From positions 2,108,001 through 2,172,000 of the forward strand of contig NC_049562.1 of the NCBI RefSeq assembly GCF_013368755.1: a stretch of DNA of 64,000 nt, given 5' to 3'. The notes below the pieces were generated by a model. The model did no database searches. It was not told where the DNA came from and worked only from the letters and a program-made list of their open reading frames with translations. Origin of the DNA: Talaromyces rugulosus. Lineage: Eukaryota; Ascomycota; Eurotiomycetes; Eurotiales; Trichocomaceae. This document shows positions 11,178 to 23,400 of the stretch, in pieces. Position 1 is the stretch's first letter. Each line of letters starts with the position of its first letter. Both the position numbers and the translations under genes were made by a program.

Positions 11178-12341
11178 CTATTCCCCTCGCCATTCACGGA
11201 AAAAGTCCATGACGCCGGTGAACACGACCAGGAGGATACCACCTCCAGGACCCAGTCGGAGAACCTTGGGCAGGAAGCCCTTGTACAGCGCGCTGAATCC
11301 TTCCTCGCGGGCGACGGTGGCAACGGCGGGCCAGGCCCAGTTGTACTTGGGCACGGTGCCGGCGACCTTGGGGCTGTTCTGGATACGAGATTTGACGACA
11401 TCCATGGGGGTGTTGAGAATGGTACCGGCTGTTCCACCAATGGCACCAGCAATCAAATCGTTCATGACCTTTTGGCTCTTGTTACCGGGAGCGGCAGCGG
11501 GCATCTGGGCGCGCACTTGGAAAATGCATCCAAAGTAACCCGCGTTCCACAGGATGTGGCGCCACAGGGTCGATTCGAGGCCGTTGTACATCGCCAGTGG
11601 TCCCTCCTGCTTGACAATCTTGCTCACGACGTCCAGCATTCCGTTGTACTTGTGCGCTTGCGCCTTATCCTGCAGCCGGATTTTAACCAGTTCGAACGGC
11701 ACCACGACAAAGGCTTCCGTGGCTCCTGCTGTAGCTCCAGTGAGGACGGCAAGAGGCTGGGTGGTCTTTTCAATGCCGAACAGGTCGCGGTAGAACGTGC
11801 CCCAGGTGTCGTTGGCGGCGAACTTGGTAGCACGCTTGGGAGCCTCCATCAGGATTGGGGCGGTGATACCACGGTAAAGACGCGAGGCACTGTGAGGCAA
11901 ATGCCGTTGGCGTCAATTCAGCTCGACCAAGACAGGGAAAAGATGGCGAAAACATACCCTTCGTTGCGGATAATTTTGGCAAAGCAATCAAACATGCTCT
12001 TGTATGCCTCTTCACCGGTGCCAGCACCGGATTGGAGCTGACTGAGAACTGTGTCAGCCTGACCGCATGTTTCTCGCGGCATGAGAAAGCAAATATCACT
12101 TACATTCTTGTCTTGACAACATCCAATGGATACCTAGTTGCATGTTGTTAGTCCGGCCGGAAATGCGGCATTAAAAAAGATGGGACGAGCAAGTACATGA
12201 CAAGAATCTTGCAGCGAGACAACCGTTAGTCACAGAACTGACTTTAGAAACATTATTCTCTAGAGAACTCACCTCAGACACACCGGCAACCGCACCGGCG
12301 GCGAATTGGTAGGCGAAAGGCAGAGGCTTTTCGGTCGTCAT
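11178..12341 (-). CDS. Mitochondrial 2-oxodicarboxylate carrier (Odc1/Odc2 type)
   Basis: An inner-membrane carrier that exchanges 2-oxoglutarate/2-oxoadipate-type dicarboxylates and supports lysine and glutamate metabolism. Proposed minus-strand exons are 12341-12273, 12207-12197, 12133-12104, 12041-11958 and 11889-11178, 301 aa, the normal length. All three carrier repeats show the PxD/ExxK/R signature: YPLDVVKTR, VPFELVKIR and TPMDVVKSR. The N-terminus MTTEKPLPFAYQFAAGA is typical. The first signature is split over an 11-nt exon (encoding ILV plus part of Met) and a 30-nt exon. Introns are 65, 63, 62 and 68 nt. The phases fit only if both small exons are used. The substrate is assigned from overall similarity. 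Confidence 0.9.
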
Positions 12342-12806
12342 GATTGCGATGGGGGGATTACCCGATAGCCGGCTATCTGCAGCAAGCACGTTTCCGGTCA
12401 GCTTGGGAGGAATCAGAGAGATCAGAAAGATCCCATGGGAGACGCACTAACACAGAAATTCTTCTAAAGAGAGACCGGTGCGGGTTGTCGGGGCGTGAGA
12501 GGAGAGGTCGGCAAGAGCAGGAGAAGAAGAAAAAAAGAGGGGAGATAGATAGCAAGGCAAGCAGTGTGGAGAGCATCTCCGAGCGCTCACCGGGTCGGAA
12601 ACCTGACCGCCTGCGGACTCGGAGAAATAGTAACGACGAGAACAGCGGCCCCACCGGTCCCCACGGGGCATTTTGTCAACAGTACAATACAGTTCCTTAT
12701 CAAAACGTATCGTTCCTCATTCAATCATGCATCTACATGTCTAAACACGTCCGGGCGAGGCCCGAGCAAAACCTATATACATAATACACAGCAGACAATA
12801 CAGAAA
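12342..12806. other. Promoter of the carrier gene and 3' end of the GPI-protein gene
   Basis: Both neighbours are on the minus strand. A purine-rich stretch on the plus strand (12500-12560) corresponds to a CT-rich leader for the carrier gene. No further gene is seen. Confidence 0.5.
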
Positions 12807-14080
12807 TCAAAACGCCAAAGACGAAATACACCATGTACCCAACGCAAACAGCCCGCAAATGTACATATCCGCAAAGAACCTTCCGCCTACTCCTGGCTCG
12901 CCTTTCCCGACAGTTCCCGTAGCTGTCCCCGATGCTGTCGCGGTACAGCTAGCACCGCAAGCGAATCCGCTCGGACAGCATCCGCCTCCAGCAGAAGCAG
13001 CACAGCTGAACCACCCCGTGGCACAGGAGCCCGCCGAGGCAGTAGTAGCTGCGCTGCCCGTGGGCACTGCGACTGTGACGCCGCCAGAGTCTATGACCGT
13101 GGTAGAAGATGTAGTAGGGCAAGACGTGGTGTCGCAGTCGCGGCCTGTGCGGCAGCATCCGCCATGGTATACCGCAGAGCAGGCATAGAAGCCCGTGGGG
13201 CACACCGAGGGCCCCGTAGAAAGCGCTGTGGTTGTGGTGGCGGCTGATGTTATCGTGGTTGAGGCTTCAGTAGTAGGCCGCACAGGTGGTACGGGAGACA
13301 TGGTTGTTGACGTTATGATGGACGATACGGACGTGTGACTTGTCGTGGGTTCTAATGACACAGTTGAGACGGTAGAGGAAGCCACAAAGGTCGTGGATTG
13401 CTCCGTTACCGTATACGTCGACACATACACGCCTGATAATCCAATTAGCGTAACCTCTTTTAAATAGAGCAGGACAAATGTCTCTCACATCCTTGCGAGA
13501 CGCATGAATAGCCCGGAATACAACAGCCACCACCGATTTCGCTCGGACAGCTTGTATATCCTTGAGCACATGAACTCACAGTTCCTCCACAGTTCTCGCT
13601 GGCTGGACAGCAACCAACTGTGCCTGACCCAGTATCCTGCACTATCTCACATGTGTCGTTCTCGCCGCAGCAGCTACCGGGATGACCGATCGATGTGCAG
13701 CTAACCGTGCCAGTCGGACATTTAAAATCTCTCCCTAATAACATAGCCAGAGCACGTCTCGCGCTTCTCGAATACCGCTCGGCTAGATCAAAGCTCTCCG
13801 AGTCATTTCCCGTATGCAGCGCTAGGGCTGGTAGCAATTCTTTCTTCCCGGCATTTGCATCAAAGCTAGCATTGTCCATGCCCAGAGAAGACGACAAGCC
13901 TCCAAAATCCCAATACTCAAAGTAGAACTTCTCGCCCTCGTCTCCGGTCATCTTTCGGATTCCCGTTGCGTTGTGTTGATTCCATTGTTGCTGTGCAGCT
14001 CCATCGTCAACAGAGGTCCCCACCGTAGGCCGGAAAAGAAGTCCGAGAAACAGGAACAGGGAAGAGGTGGAGAATTTCAT
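12807..14080 (-). CDS. GPI-anchored cysteine-rich cell-surface protein
   Basis: A 405-aa predicted wall or membrane protein with exons 14080-13489 and 13432-12807 (donor GTGAGA, 56-nt intron). It starts with a signal peptide (MKFSTSSLFLFLGLLF, residues 1-22) and ends with a hydrophobic tail suited to GPI-anchor addition. In between are four short cysteine modules of the form C-x5/6-C-x6/8-CC-x4-C: two before and two after a long Ser/Thr-rich stretch that is probably O-glycosylated. The intron joins Cys-Val exactly at the end of the second module, supporting one gene rather than two. The function is unknown. Similar proteins are common in Aspergillus walls. Confidence 0.8.
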
Positions 14081-14641
14081 ATTCCGTACGACAACCTGTC
14101 AAGAATCTTCGATTAGAATACAAGATAATAACCGTAATTTTCAGCTATACTCACTCCATCTAGGTGTAATGAGAGAGAAAGAGAGAGTCGCAGGTGTTGT
14201 CGCATCCCGCAAAACAAATGCATCGGCGCACGGGCCCCTGTTGCTACAGTGCTAATCTTATCAAGGTTATCGGGAGTAACTAATCGTGGTAAATTGCTAA
14301 ACCACAACATAATAAATTCCCATGCGAAATTCAAAACTGGCTGCGCTATATGTGTTCATTCTCTAGTCAAAATGAGAGACAATCGCGAAAATCGCTGGAG
14401 AAGAGGATGGGGAATCAGACAGGTCAATGGCATAATAACAATAGGGTATCCTCAAATATCGTGAATATCAAACTCAAGGAGATAACATGGCAGACGTGTA
14501 ATAAATAGTAATATGACAGTCACTATCAACTGGTATATAGAGAGAGAGAAAAGTGGACAAAAGGTGCAGGGTAAAAATGAAATCCACTCGCAAACCGAGA
14601 CACTTTCTCAAGACAAGTGTATGCATTATTTGGCTACCCAC
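14081..14641. other. Spacer between bud6 and the GPI-protein gene
   Basis: Both flanking genes are on the minus strand, so this is the bud6 3' region plus the promoter of the GPI-protein gene. It is AT-rich and no gene is seen. Confidence 0.5.
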
Positions 14642-17600
14642 CTAGCCGGAAAAGATGGACGGAAGCCATGACTTTCTCGAGCCCGAAGACACTGAGTGCA
14701 TCATGAGTCAAATTCCGGAATGGGAAAAAACGGAACTGAAAGTAGATGATCACTACATACCACGAGCGTCCGTTGAACTTTCCTCCGCTCCAGGTTCGCC
14801 AGGCTCTGTAGATACCGGCTCTTCCGTTACAGGACTGTCGTTCACACCGGATTGCGGTGTAGAGCTTGCTTCTTCTCCCTCTGAGGGAACAGACGGCGTT
14901 TCATCTGTCTCATTTGGAGCGGGTTGTGTGGCTGCTGTTTCCGCTTGCTCAATCCCGGCCGCTCTTGCAGCCATGCGCTCGTATACCTCTTTGCGAATTC
15001 GATCATCCTTAGCTCGGCGAAGTCGCTCGGTTTCTTCCACACCTCCGCTCTTCTTCAGCTTTCCTTCTTCAACAAAGTTCCCCAGCTCTTTCTGGAACAG
15101 CCCGACGCGGCGAGTCTCGAGCTCCTTCTGTCGTGCTTTCTCCGCTCGCTCAATGGCTTCCAAGCGTGATTCATGATTTGGCTGAAGAGCACGAACTTCA
15201 CCGAGCACTCCGTCTTTGGCCTTGACTGGGTCCACATTATGGTCGACCACAAGACTGCGAGATACATTACGGAGAACAGGCGCCCCTTCGGAATTCTGCG
15301 CGTTCTGTTGACGCGTGGCTTGTTCCACAAGAGCAAAAGTTTGCGCAGCCTTTTCCAGATCATCTTCCAAGTCGGCAGCCAGATCTTCTTGCATGGTCAA
15401 CTGATCACGCTCCTCGCAAACAAGTTGAAGCTCTTTCTCCCAGATCTTTGTCCAGATGGGTTTCTCCCGTTTCAAGAAATCCTGCATCTTCTTGACGTCC
15501 TTGGTGACGGAGCTGAGATCTAGACTAACAGTCTCCAGCTGACGAGGCAGAGGGCGCACGCCACGTGTGACAACATCCTTTCGAATATCTTCAACCAAAT
15601 CTTGAAGGTCATCGACCCTCCCAACGAGTCTTTCCGAGTCTTCTCCAAGCTCTTTCTTTCCGGCATTAATGCGAGCACGTCCGGCGTCGCCCTCGTTGGG
15701 TGTCGATACTGTATCGGCCGCAGTCTTCACGCCGCTTGCTTTGGCTCGGATCTTGCTCATAGATGCAGCTATATCGGAAGAAAAGCTAGAGTAGGTCTGA
15801 CGCAAAACGGCAATGTCCCGTCTCAAGTTCTGGAGTTCCGTAAGTTGGTCGCTATTACCCGAAATGGGCCCGCGCACTGCACCGGCTTTAGATGTGTCGA
15901 CACGAGTGGGCACTTGTGGAGCTGCTGAAAAGCGAGCCATTTCTTTAGCAGCGTCAATCTGGCGCTCCGAAACGCGCTGGATGACGGTTTCCTGGACGTC
16001 CACTGCGCTTTTTACCCCTTCGATCAAACTGCGGATGCTTCCAATGCCGTCATCAAAATGACGTTTAACTTCGTCCAGTACTTCGACGTTTAGCACTAGA
16101 ACAGATCGATCCTTGACATCGCTCAAGTCTTCAAGTTCGTGTCGTATCCCGGAGATAGGATCCTGAATATATATTTCCGGAAGATCAACCCCATTTTGAT
16201 GAGTGTTCCAAGCAAATTTCTCAATGAAAGCCAGTTGGAGCCGTCCGATTGTTAAGCCTGTAGACCCTTCGGAGATGACGTACTTCTTGATCTTGCTCTT
16301 GTACTGTAAAAATAGCGTCAACTCCTTACCTGGAGAAGGCGACTGATCCGGTATGAATTGTTGTAGGTGAGTAGGAGTAGCCAGTGCCGGCGGAGGGCCT
16401 TCGGCAGGTGAGGGCGTATGTTCTGCCGCATCTTCGGCGCTTCTTTTAATGGGCTCGAATGCCTCAGCTAGTGCTGTGTCCTGGGACGGCTGAGGCAAGG
16501 AAACAGAAGCGTTGGCCCTGGGTATATCACGGCCATCTAATTCAACCGGAGATCGAAGTTTGTCGGACGGCGTCTTCGCCATTGGGCTACCGTGATCCTC
16601 AGCAGGAGCAGGCTCGCTGGGTGGCACAATTTGCAAGTTTGACCGGCTTGCATCACCATTCTCTATGGATATCGGCGTAGGCTGGCCTTGATTAGGCCGG
16701 TTGGGCGATATTTCGTGGCGGTTAGTCGACCTCTGTCGGCCGTGGACGTAAGAACCACGCAAACGGACAGCATTCAACGACTCCCTGACATCGCGGCCTC
16801 TGTTAGGTAAGGCTGCGGTCTGAGTGGGAAGAACAGGGACGCCGTTTGAGGATGTTCCAAGATGCTTTTGTATTTGATATGCTGAAAACCGACGAGATGC
16901 ACGTCGCTCCAGTTCGCCGCTTCGTTGTAGTGCACCCAACGCATCGTCTTGTTTTGGAGGAGGCGGAGGCGGAGGCGGGGCCGGATAAATTGAGGTCCCA
17001 TCCGAGACAGGGGATTGTGCAGATGGATTCTGAGCCGTTGAGGTTGATATGGATGACACTGAATTCTGGGAATTAAGAGCTCGTTGAGCATCTCGTTTCG
17101 AATTTTCACGGTCTGCGAAACTGCTTCCGCGGTCACGAGGCATCGCAGGGGTAATCTGTTCTTCCAGTGAACCACTGCTTCCATATCGACGTGCCGAAGA
17201 AGAGGGGCGCTTCTGGGGCGACTGAGGCATGGCATCTTCGGGCGCTTGTTGTGATGGACCAGCCTGACTGCTTGCCACACTTCCCAAGCTGGCTTGCCTG
17301 GGAGGAGGAGGCGTGCCTTTGCTATCTTCTCGGGCTTGTCGAGAGCGCAACCGTGCCTGTTTTTTCTTCAGACCGTGTAGGAGGTTGATAATTATATCTC
17401 GTATACGAGGTAGATACCTATCCAGGCTTTGCGGGGAGGCATCTTGGCTTAATGTGTCTTCAAGTATTGTGCGCAGGAGATCGGGAACGGGCCCAAGATC
17501 CGATGTATCGACCCCGATGGCGTTGAAGGCACGGCAAGCTAGGTTGAATTCGTACCCCAGTCGCACATAAACATCCGACACCTCGTTTTCGGTGGCTTGC

Positions 17601-17946
17601 TGGCGTGACCATTGCGTCAAGGTCTCAAGGAGCTGTTTGGTGGCTACGAGGAGATGGGTTACGCTTTTCTCGATCTGTGAGAGTTGCTTGTCGGCCTTAT
17701 CGACAGGTCAGCGCAATGTGAAGTCGGGCGAGAAAAAGAACAGCCAACGAGTCATCAGTACAAAGCCGGTGACGATAGACTTACCACGGAGCCTTTTGAG
17801 GCCTGAGATCGAGATGAGGCCGAGGAACTCCTAGGCCCAGATGTCTGAGATGACATGCTGCCCCCTGCGCTGCTTTCAACAGTTGCCGGCGACTCGGCTC
17901 CAGCCGGCCGTTGTGGTTGTCGAGATAACGAGTGTGTTGACTGCAT
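14642..17946 (-). CDS. bud6: Bud6/Aip3 actin-interacting polarity protein
   Basis: Bud6 is a polarisome component that binds actin monomers and helps formins nucleate actin cables at hyphal tips and septa. Exons are 17946-17785, 17695-14761 and 14691-14642, giving 1048 aa. The start at 17946 is the first ATG in frame (MQSTHS). The N-terminal conserved block (about 55-170, QIEKSVTHLLVATKQLLETL onward) is followed by a disordered region with a polyproline run near 293-301, a possible profilin or SH3 ligand. The conserved Aip3 domain follows (from about 510, LTLFLQYKSKIKKYVISEGS) with long coiled-coil helices. The last exon adds 16 residues ending in RKSWLPSIFSG. Splice sites are GTAAGT and GTATGT. 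Confidence 0.9.
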
Positions 17947-18738
17947 GGACGGCAAACGACAGCCGAGACGTCCGTTTGGGAGGGTTGGCTGTGGTCGGGA
18001 ACAGGTCCGATCACGGTATCGGAAGACTGTTTGTCGACAACTGGGGAATGTCGTGTCTGAGGGGGGGTGGGCGAGGGATCTTGGTGTTTGTGATCTTCAA
18101 GCTGCCTATCCAGGTGTACCTTGCTCCTCTCGCCCCTAAAACAGCGGGACCCGGTGGGTCACGGGTCTCAGCCTCCGCCAATCAGAGAGTGCATCGTTCA
18201 GAACGAGAATAAGACCAGTCACGTCCTTTATTTTATTTTATTTTCATTTTTACATATATGCAGTAATAAAATATGGCACAGTCTGTGAAGGTGTCCGTTA
18301 CTGTCGTAGTCGAATACTTCGGTTTGTTCTGCTATATGTTAATATCTCACGTACATACATGTATGTAAAGGTATATACTTAGCCGCCTCATATATATATA
18401 TATATATATATATGAAGTATACATGTTAAAAGGCATACCAATCAGTGCCGTTTCCTATACCGAGTTTAGTTGATATAAGCAAGAGGGAAACTTATATAGT
18501 CCTGCGAAAGATGATTTTTCAGAATAAATATAAACAAGAAAAGCTATTGATATGTACATAGTCCGACATGTAGTCAATGTCGATTCTGCCATTACATCAA
18601 TTGAGAGATGTACGGTAGATCAAGGACTCAAGCTAGTGGAATCATAATCTGTTAGCTGTGCATTGTTGTGGGGACGCTCGATTCTGCTTGTCTTTGTGTT
18701 AGACAATCCGGTCATAGAGCAGTAAGAGCCCCCAAGCA
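17947..18738. other. bud6 promoter and 3' region of the SnoaL-like gene
   Basis: This is AT-rich spacer with a TA microsatellite near 18390-18412. No gene is seen. Confidence 0.5.
18390..18412. repeat. TA dinucleotide microsatellite
   Basis: About 11 TA units lie between bud6 and the SnoaL-like gene. Confidence 0.9.
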
Positions 18739-19248
18739 CTACTGTACCAAGTCTTTCACCGGACCACCGTCTCTTTTCGAATACCCTTCAATATCCACTC
18801 CATCGTCAAATGCCATGGTTTGGTACTCGTCCACTTTCTCCACCAACCCCTCTGCATTGATTCGCAGCACATAACAGGCATGGCACGCATACCTCTTCCC
18901 GGTGGCCTTGCGTTTCGGCAGCATGTCCCGTGCAAAAATTCCCCTGTTAATCACTTGAGCGACAGCTCCCTCTGCAGTAGGCAGTATCGCGACAGTATCG
19001 ATAGAAAGGTCATCCATAGCGCCGCACCAACGTTGTCGTAGCTGGTCCACAGCCGCAGTACCGACAAGATGCAGCTGGAAGAAGTGGTCAAACCAAACTA
19101 CATCTGGGGTATAAACTTTTGAGAAGTCGGCAGTGGAGATCGTATTTCCCGATCTCCAGCCCGAGAGGAATTTCTCTGCAATCGAGAGATGTTGTGTGGA
19201 ATTTTCGAGTGATAGAGGGGAAGGGGTTGGATGAGTTTGCTGTGCCAT
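18739..19248 (-). CDS. SnoaL/NTF2-like small protein
   Basis: A single-exon 169-aa protein starting at ATG 19248 and ending at TAG 18739. The pattern of an N-terminal helix (IAEKFLSGWRSGN), a strand with VWFDHF, a helix GTAAVDQLRQRW and later strands (GKRYACHACYVLRINAEGLV, then KVDEYQTMAF) fits the cone-shaped SnoaL/NTF2-like fold, usually used for small-molecule binding or isomerisation. No catalytic set can be assigned and the substrate is unknown. It has no signal peptide and is probably cytosolic. It is divergent from pbp1. Confidence 0.7.
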   Translation of the reverse strand: MAQQTHPTPSPLSLENSTQHLSIAEKFLSGWRSGNTISTADFSKVYTPDVVWFDHFFQLHLVGTAAVDQLRQRWCGAMDDLSIDTVAILPTAEGAVAQVINRGIFARDMLPKRKATGKRYACHACYVLRINAEGLVEKVDEYQTMAFDDGVDIEGYSKRDGGPVKDLVQ

Positions 19249-20447
19249 GACTTCGCGATATTGAACAAGAACTCCTTTGGCAGTGTTATCCGGATTTAGA
19301 AAATCAACGGTACTGTATGTTTTGCTCTCTGGACCAGGACCTCAGCTCTGTCATATATGCCTCTACAACCACAGTTGCCGAGGCAGTGATCAGTAATCAT
19401 TATAAATACCGCCGAGAGGTTGTGTTGCTACAAGTAGAATCAGCCCGTCAACGATTTTCTATATCAATTATACAATAAAAACAAATACGTACTCCGTTTA
19501 ACACTAGTGAAATACTGTTTGAAATATGTGTAACATATGCTTAATACTTTACACAAAAACTTTACCTGCCATATTGGGCCTAGTGTGGATCGGCTAACTA
19601 GTTTAGCACCAGCCTGGAGCGGACAATAAATTTTTAAATTTTATTCGCAAATCAGATCGGAAGTTAGGTGTGTCTAATAATATTGTGGCCATATTCGTAC
19701 GTTAGGACATTCTTAGCATGATGAGGTATTTTCAAACCAGTCAATCAATTTCAAGGAAGTTAGATAACATAAAAGGATAGACCTGTATGGGACTGAAATA
19801 ATATTGTTTAGTTTGTTGTATGTACTACTCCGTATAAATCACGGAGTAATGATTCATGAGCCTTGATTGGCCAATGGCGCACTGAGCGGGGCCGCTTCCC
19901 AAAGCAGACTAGCGCACCCGCTTCCGCGAGCAAACAGAGCCAAACAGGCCAAACAGGGCCAAATTCGGCCAAGAAACACCCCACCGGCGCTAAGCCCGCC
20001 CGAGACAGCTGCCCTTCACCTAACTCGTTTGGTCGTCGCTCTTGCCTCCCCCAGCACTAAGGCTAAACTGCACCCTCTCATCTCCATTTGTTGTTTTTTG
20101 AGACGCCCTTCTTCTTCGTCCTCTGGCCCTGCCTGTCTCATCCCCCTCCCCCCTTCTCGACCTTCATTCTTTTGTCCCCTTTCTCTTCTCTCTGTTCCAT
20201 CGCAGCTCTGACTGCTTCTGGCTGTCGCTCATCTGTTGCACCGACAGTCCCCCTTTGTCTCGTGCCAGAGCCTGCCTCGCTCCATCCGTGCGGGCGGTTA
20301 GTGTGCGTGTGTCGTGGCATCGCCCATCTTCCGCCCTCCTGTCTGAGACGTAGGAAAGAAAGGAAAAGCAAGGAAGAATTATTACGGATACGGAAGGTTT
20401 TTTCTCTACATCGGTGTCCTGTTCAGAAAAAAAAAAACGACATCGCG
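19249..20447. promoter_or_regulatory. Divergent promoter region of the SnoaL-like gene and pbp1
   Basis: The left part (19440-19860) is AT-rich. The right part (19990-20440) is CT-rich and is probably the pbp1 leader. An inverted repeat lies at 19826-19848. No gene is seen. Confidence 0.5.
19826..19848. repeat. Inverted repeat TACTCCGT / ACGGAGTA with a 7-nt loop
   Basis: Two perfect 8-bp arms flank ATAAATC. A further TACTCCGT copy is at 19490-19497 in the same spacer, and ACGGAGTA occurs at 42593-42600. It could be a paired binding site or a hairpin. Confidence 0.6.
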
Positions 20448-23400
20448 ATGGCTTCCTCCGCCAACTCTGTGCCTGCCGCCAACGGGCCTCCTGGTAACGG
20501 CAACACCAGTAGCAGCGGCAACAACAGCAATCCCTCTTCACAGAACACTAGCAATGGCCGGCAGTCCTTGAGGACAAATGCAAGTCTAAAAGGCTCCGAC
20601 TCTGGTCGACGACAGTCGAACAGCCCTGGAGATGGTAGCCAGAGGTACGTGACTCACCTCACCCCGGTTGTCCGACTGGCTGAATGGCGTGGAGGGGACC
20701 ATTCAAATATACAAATAATGACTCTAAGCATGAGTCATTTGTACTTTTGTGTGACTGCAACCCCATCAACTGTCAAGCCTATCTTGTCCCCCCCATCACT
20801 GGCCACCTCTGGACAGTTCTCAGAAATGAAGATACTAACCCGTATGAACTCATAGGCGCTCCAATTCCCAAAAGGCCTGGACCCAAGGAATCAATCCAAT
20901 CACCCAGAAACCATCGCTACACCAGAACGGTAGCAACAAATCGACTCCATCGCCGAAACAGGTGACGTCAAAGGATTCCAATACCCCCGAACAGCAAGCC
21001 CACAACCGCCTTCTTTTCCTGATTACAAGTTTCATCGTATGTTATTATACAAAGGCGTCGTTGTTGCCGTGAAGTTGTGTTAACATTCGTTTAGGGCCTC
21101 CCCGCGACCGTTGCCACCAAGAATGGCGAAAAATTCAATGGAATATTCTCATCTTCAGAACTTGAGTCAATCAATTCTACATTCGTTCTCAAGATGGTTC
21201 AGCGTGTGAACACCCAACAGGATTCTCGCGCCAATGGGTTGAGCGATGCATCGACTCCATATCTTGGCTCAGCTCCCGATCACAGTATGACATTTGACCT
21301 GAAGGACATTACTGATGTTACCGTTGCCAACGTGACTACATCGGAAGTTATGGTCAAGGAATCAAATGGTAAGCAACAGAGGCTATACATTACCTGTCTC
21401 ATGTACTGATAAGCAATTAGGAGCCACAACCGGATTTCGTACCGACACCGATATATCAGGCAGCCTGGGCATGCGGGAGAGAAATTTGCAACGTTGGGAA
21501 CCTAGCGTAGTGGATTCGAGCGTGGACATGTCCCTCGAAAGCTCCAAAACTGGGGGCTGGGACCAGTTCGAAACGAACGCACGCTTATTCGGTGCTACAA
21601 CCAGCTATGATGAAAACCTTTATACTACGCGTATCAACCGGAATGATCCATCATACAAGAAGCGAGAGGCAGAGGCGGCTCGTATAGCTCGTGAAATCGA
21701 GGGCACACAGTCAGAAAACCCTCACTTGCGGGAAGAACGTGGTCAAACCTTCGAGGGCGATGGTCATGATGAGGAAGAGAGATACAGTGGTGTTCGTCGC
21801 GAACAAGCTTCTTTCACCCCATTGCAGTCCGGTCAGCCCAACACGTATACGCCACCGGCACGGCGACCGCTCACCCAGCAGCCTCCAGTCATCTCTCCAG
21901 CTGCTGCAGACCCAGCCATTATATCCGCCCAGCTCGCGAAACCCGGTTCCGCACCCAGAGACTCAACATCGGCCAAGTCAGCCGAAGCACCCGGACCAGA
22001 AACTCAAGCAAAGATTGCGCAAGCAGAAAAGAAGGGATCAGTACCTTCAAACACCAGCGCAAAACGCGCTGTCGCCGCTGAAAATGCCACGTCGAATGTG
22101 GAAACCGAAGTTCTCGATCAATTCCGTCAATTTGCCAATAATGAGAAGATGAAAATGCAAGAGCGTCGGCGAAACCAGGTCTCTCATGATCGTACTGTGA
22201 AGCTCAATGAGCTTATGAAATTCTCGCAGAATTTCAAGCTGGCCACTCCAGTTCCCAAAGATCTTGTGCCCATCTTGGCAAAGGACCCCAGTAAGCAGGA
22301 AAAAATAGTCGAAAGGGCACAACGTCAAGCCAGTGAGAAAACATCCTCCAGAGCAGGTTCACAAACACCGTCTCCGGCGGAACAAAAGCCTGGGACCGCT
22401 CGAGCTGCAGCGCCTCGTCCTGAAGCTGGTACAGGTCCTGCTCCCCCCTCTGCGCCCGCTGATCGTCAAAACAACCAACGTGGACGCCAGGCGTTTCCGC
22501 CTCAAGGACCTCATGGAGGGAGAATACCACCTCAGAATTTCCATGGCGGTCGAGGAACTCTGAGTCACCGCCTCGCGGACAATTACCGCCAGCAAAAGAA
22601 CGCTCTCGGAACTGTCCCTGCGCCTTTACCTATCCAAGATGCTCGTATCCATTCTTCGGGTCCCCTAGTTGACGCCAAGTTACAAACTCCCACATCCACT
22701 AAATTCAATGTTCGTGCAATGGAATTTAAACCGAATCCAGCAGCTAGCACCTTCACACCTGGCGGTTCTGGGGCTGCTGCTAGCCCTCAGCTGAGCACCC
22801 GCGGTCGCTCGGTATCTCGTGCCAGTACACCCTCTGCCTTTTTTGGCAACAAAAAGCCTCTTCCTGCTGCCGAGCGGCCCTCTCTGAAGGACCAGTGTTC
22901 TCCCGTGGAGCGTTTGAAGAAAGAAGGGACGGAACAAAAGGACAAAAATTTCACGGTGAATGGTGGAATCCCGTTCCCATACCGCACCGCGCCTACTTGG
23001 GATACGACTCCCGCGAACCAGGAGAAAACATTCCGCGATATGTTCAAGACAACTCCGTCATCAATATCTCCGCAGAGTCGCTCAGCCTCGAACCCGAATA
23101 TTCCTCCCCATCATGGACAAGTTCCTTTCCATCCTCAGCAAAACAACCAAAACGCCCAGTCCACAGTTCATGGGCCCCATGTTCATCAGCAACAACCAGC
23201 ACCGCACTTTGAAGATCCTCATCGCATGCAACTATCAGCCTCAACTTCGCACTTATTTCCTTCGCCTCGACTACCGCATGCTTATCCATCCCCAATGACA
23301 TCACATGCTCAGTTGGCCTTTGGCCAGCCCGTGCCTCAGTTTTATGGGAACCAAGGTGGTGCTCATCCTGGAAATATGCGCCAGTATCCCGGTGGTCCTC

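Noticed and set aside
12807..14080. Two separate cysteine-rich genes
   Set aside because: A 56-nt GT-AG intron joins them in frame at the end of a cysteine module. Only the left part has a GPI-type tail and only the right part a signal peptide.
17696..17784. Later donor (GTACTG near 17761) for the first bud6 intron
   Set aside because: It would shift the frame of the conserved exon 2. The GTAAGT donor at 17784 keeps phase 0.
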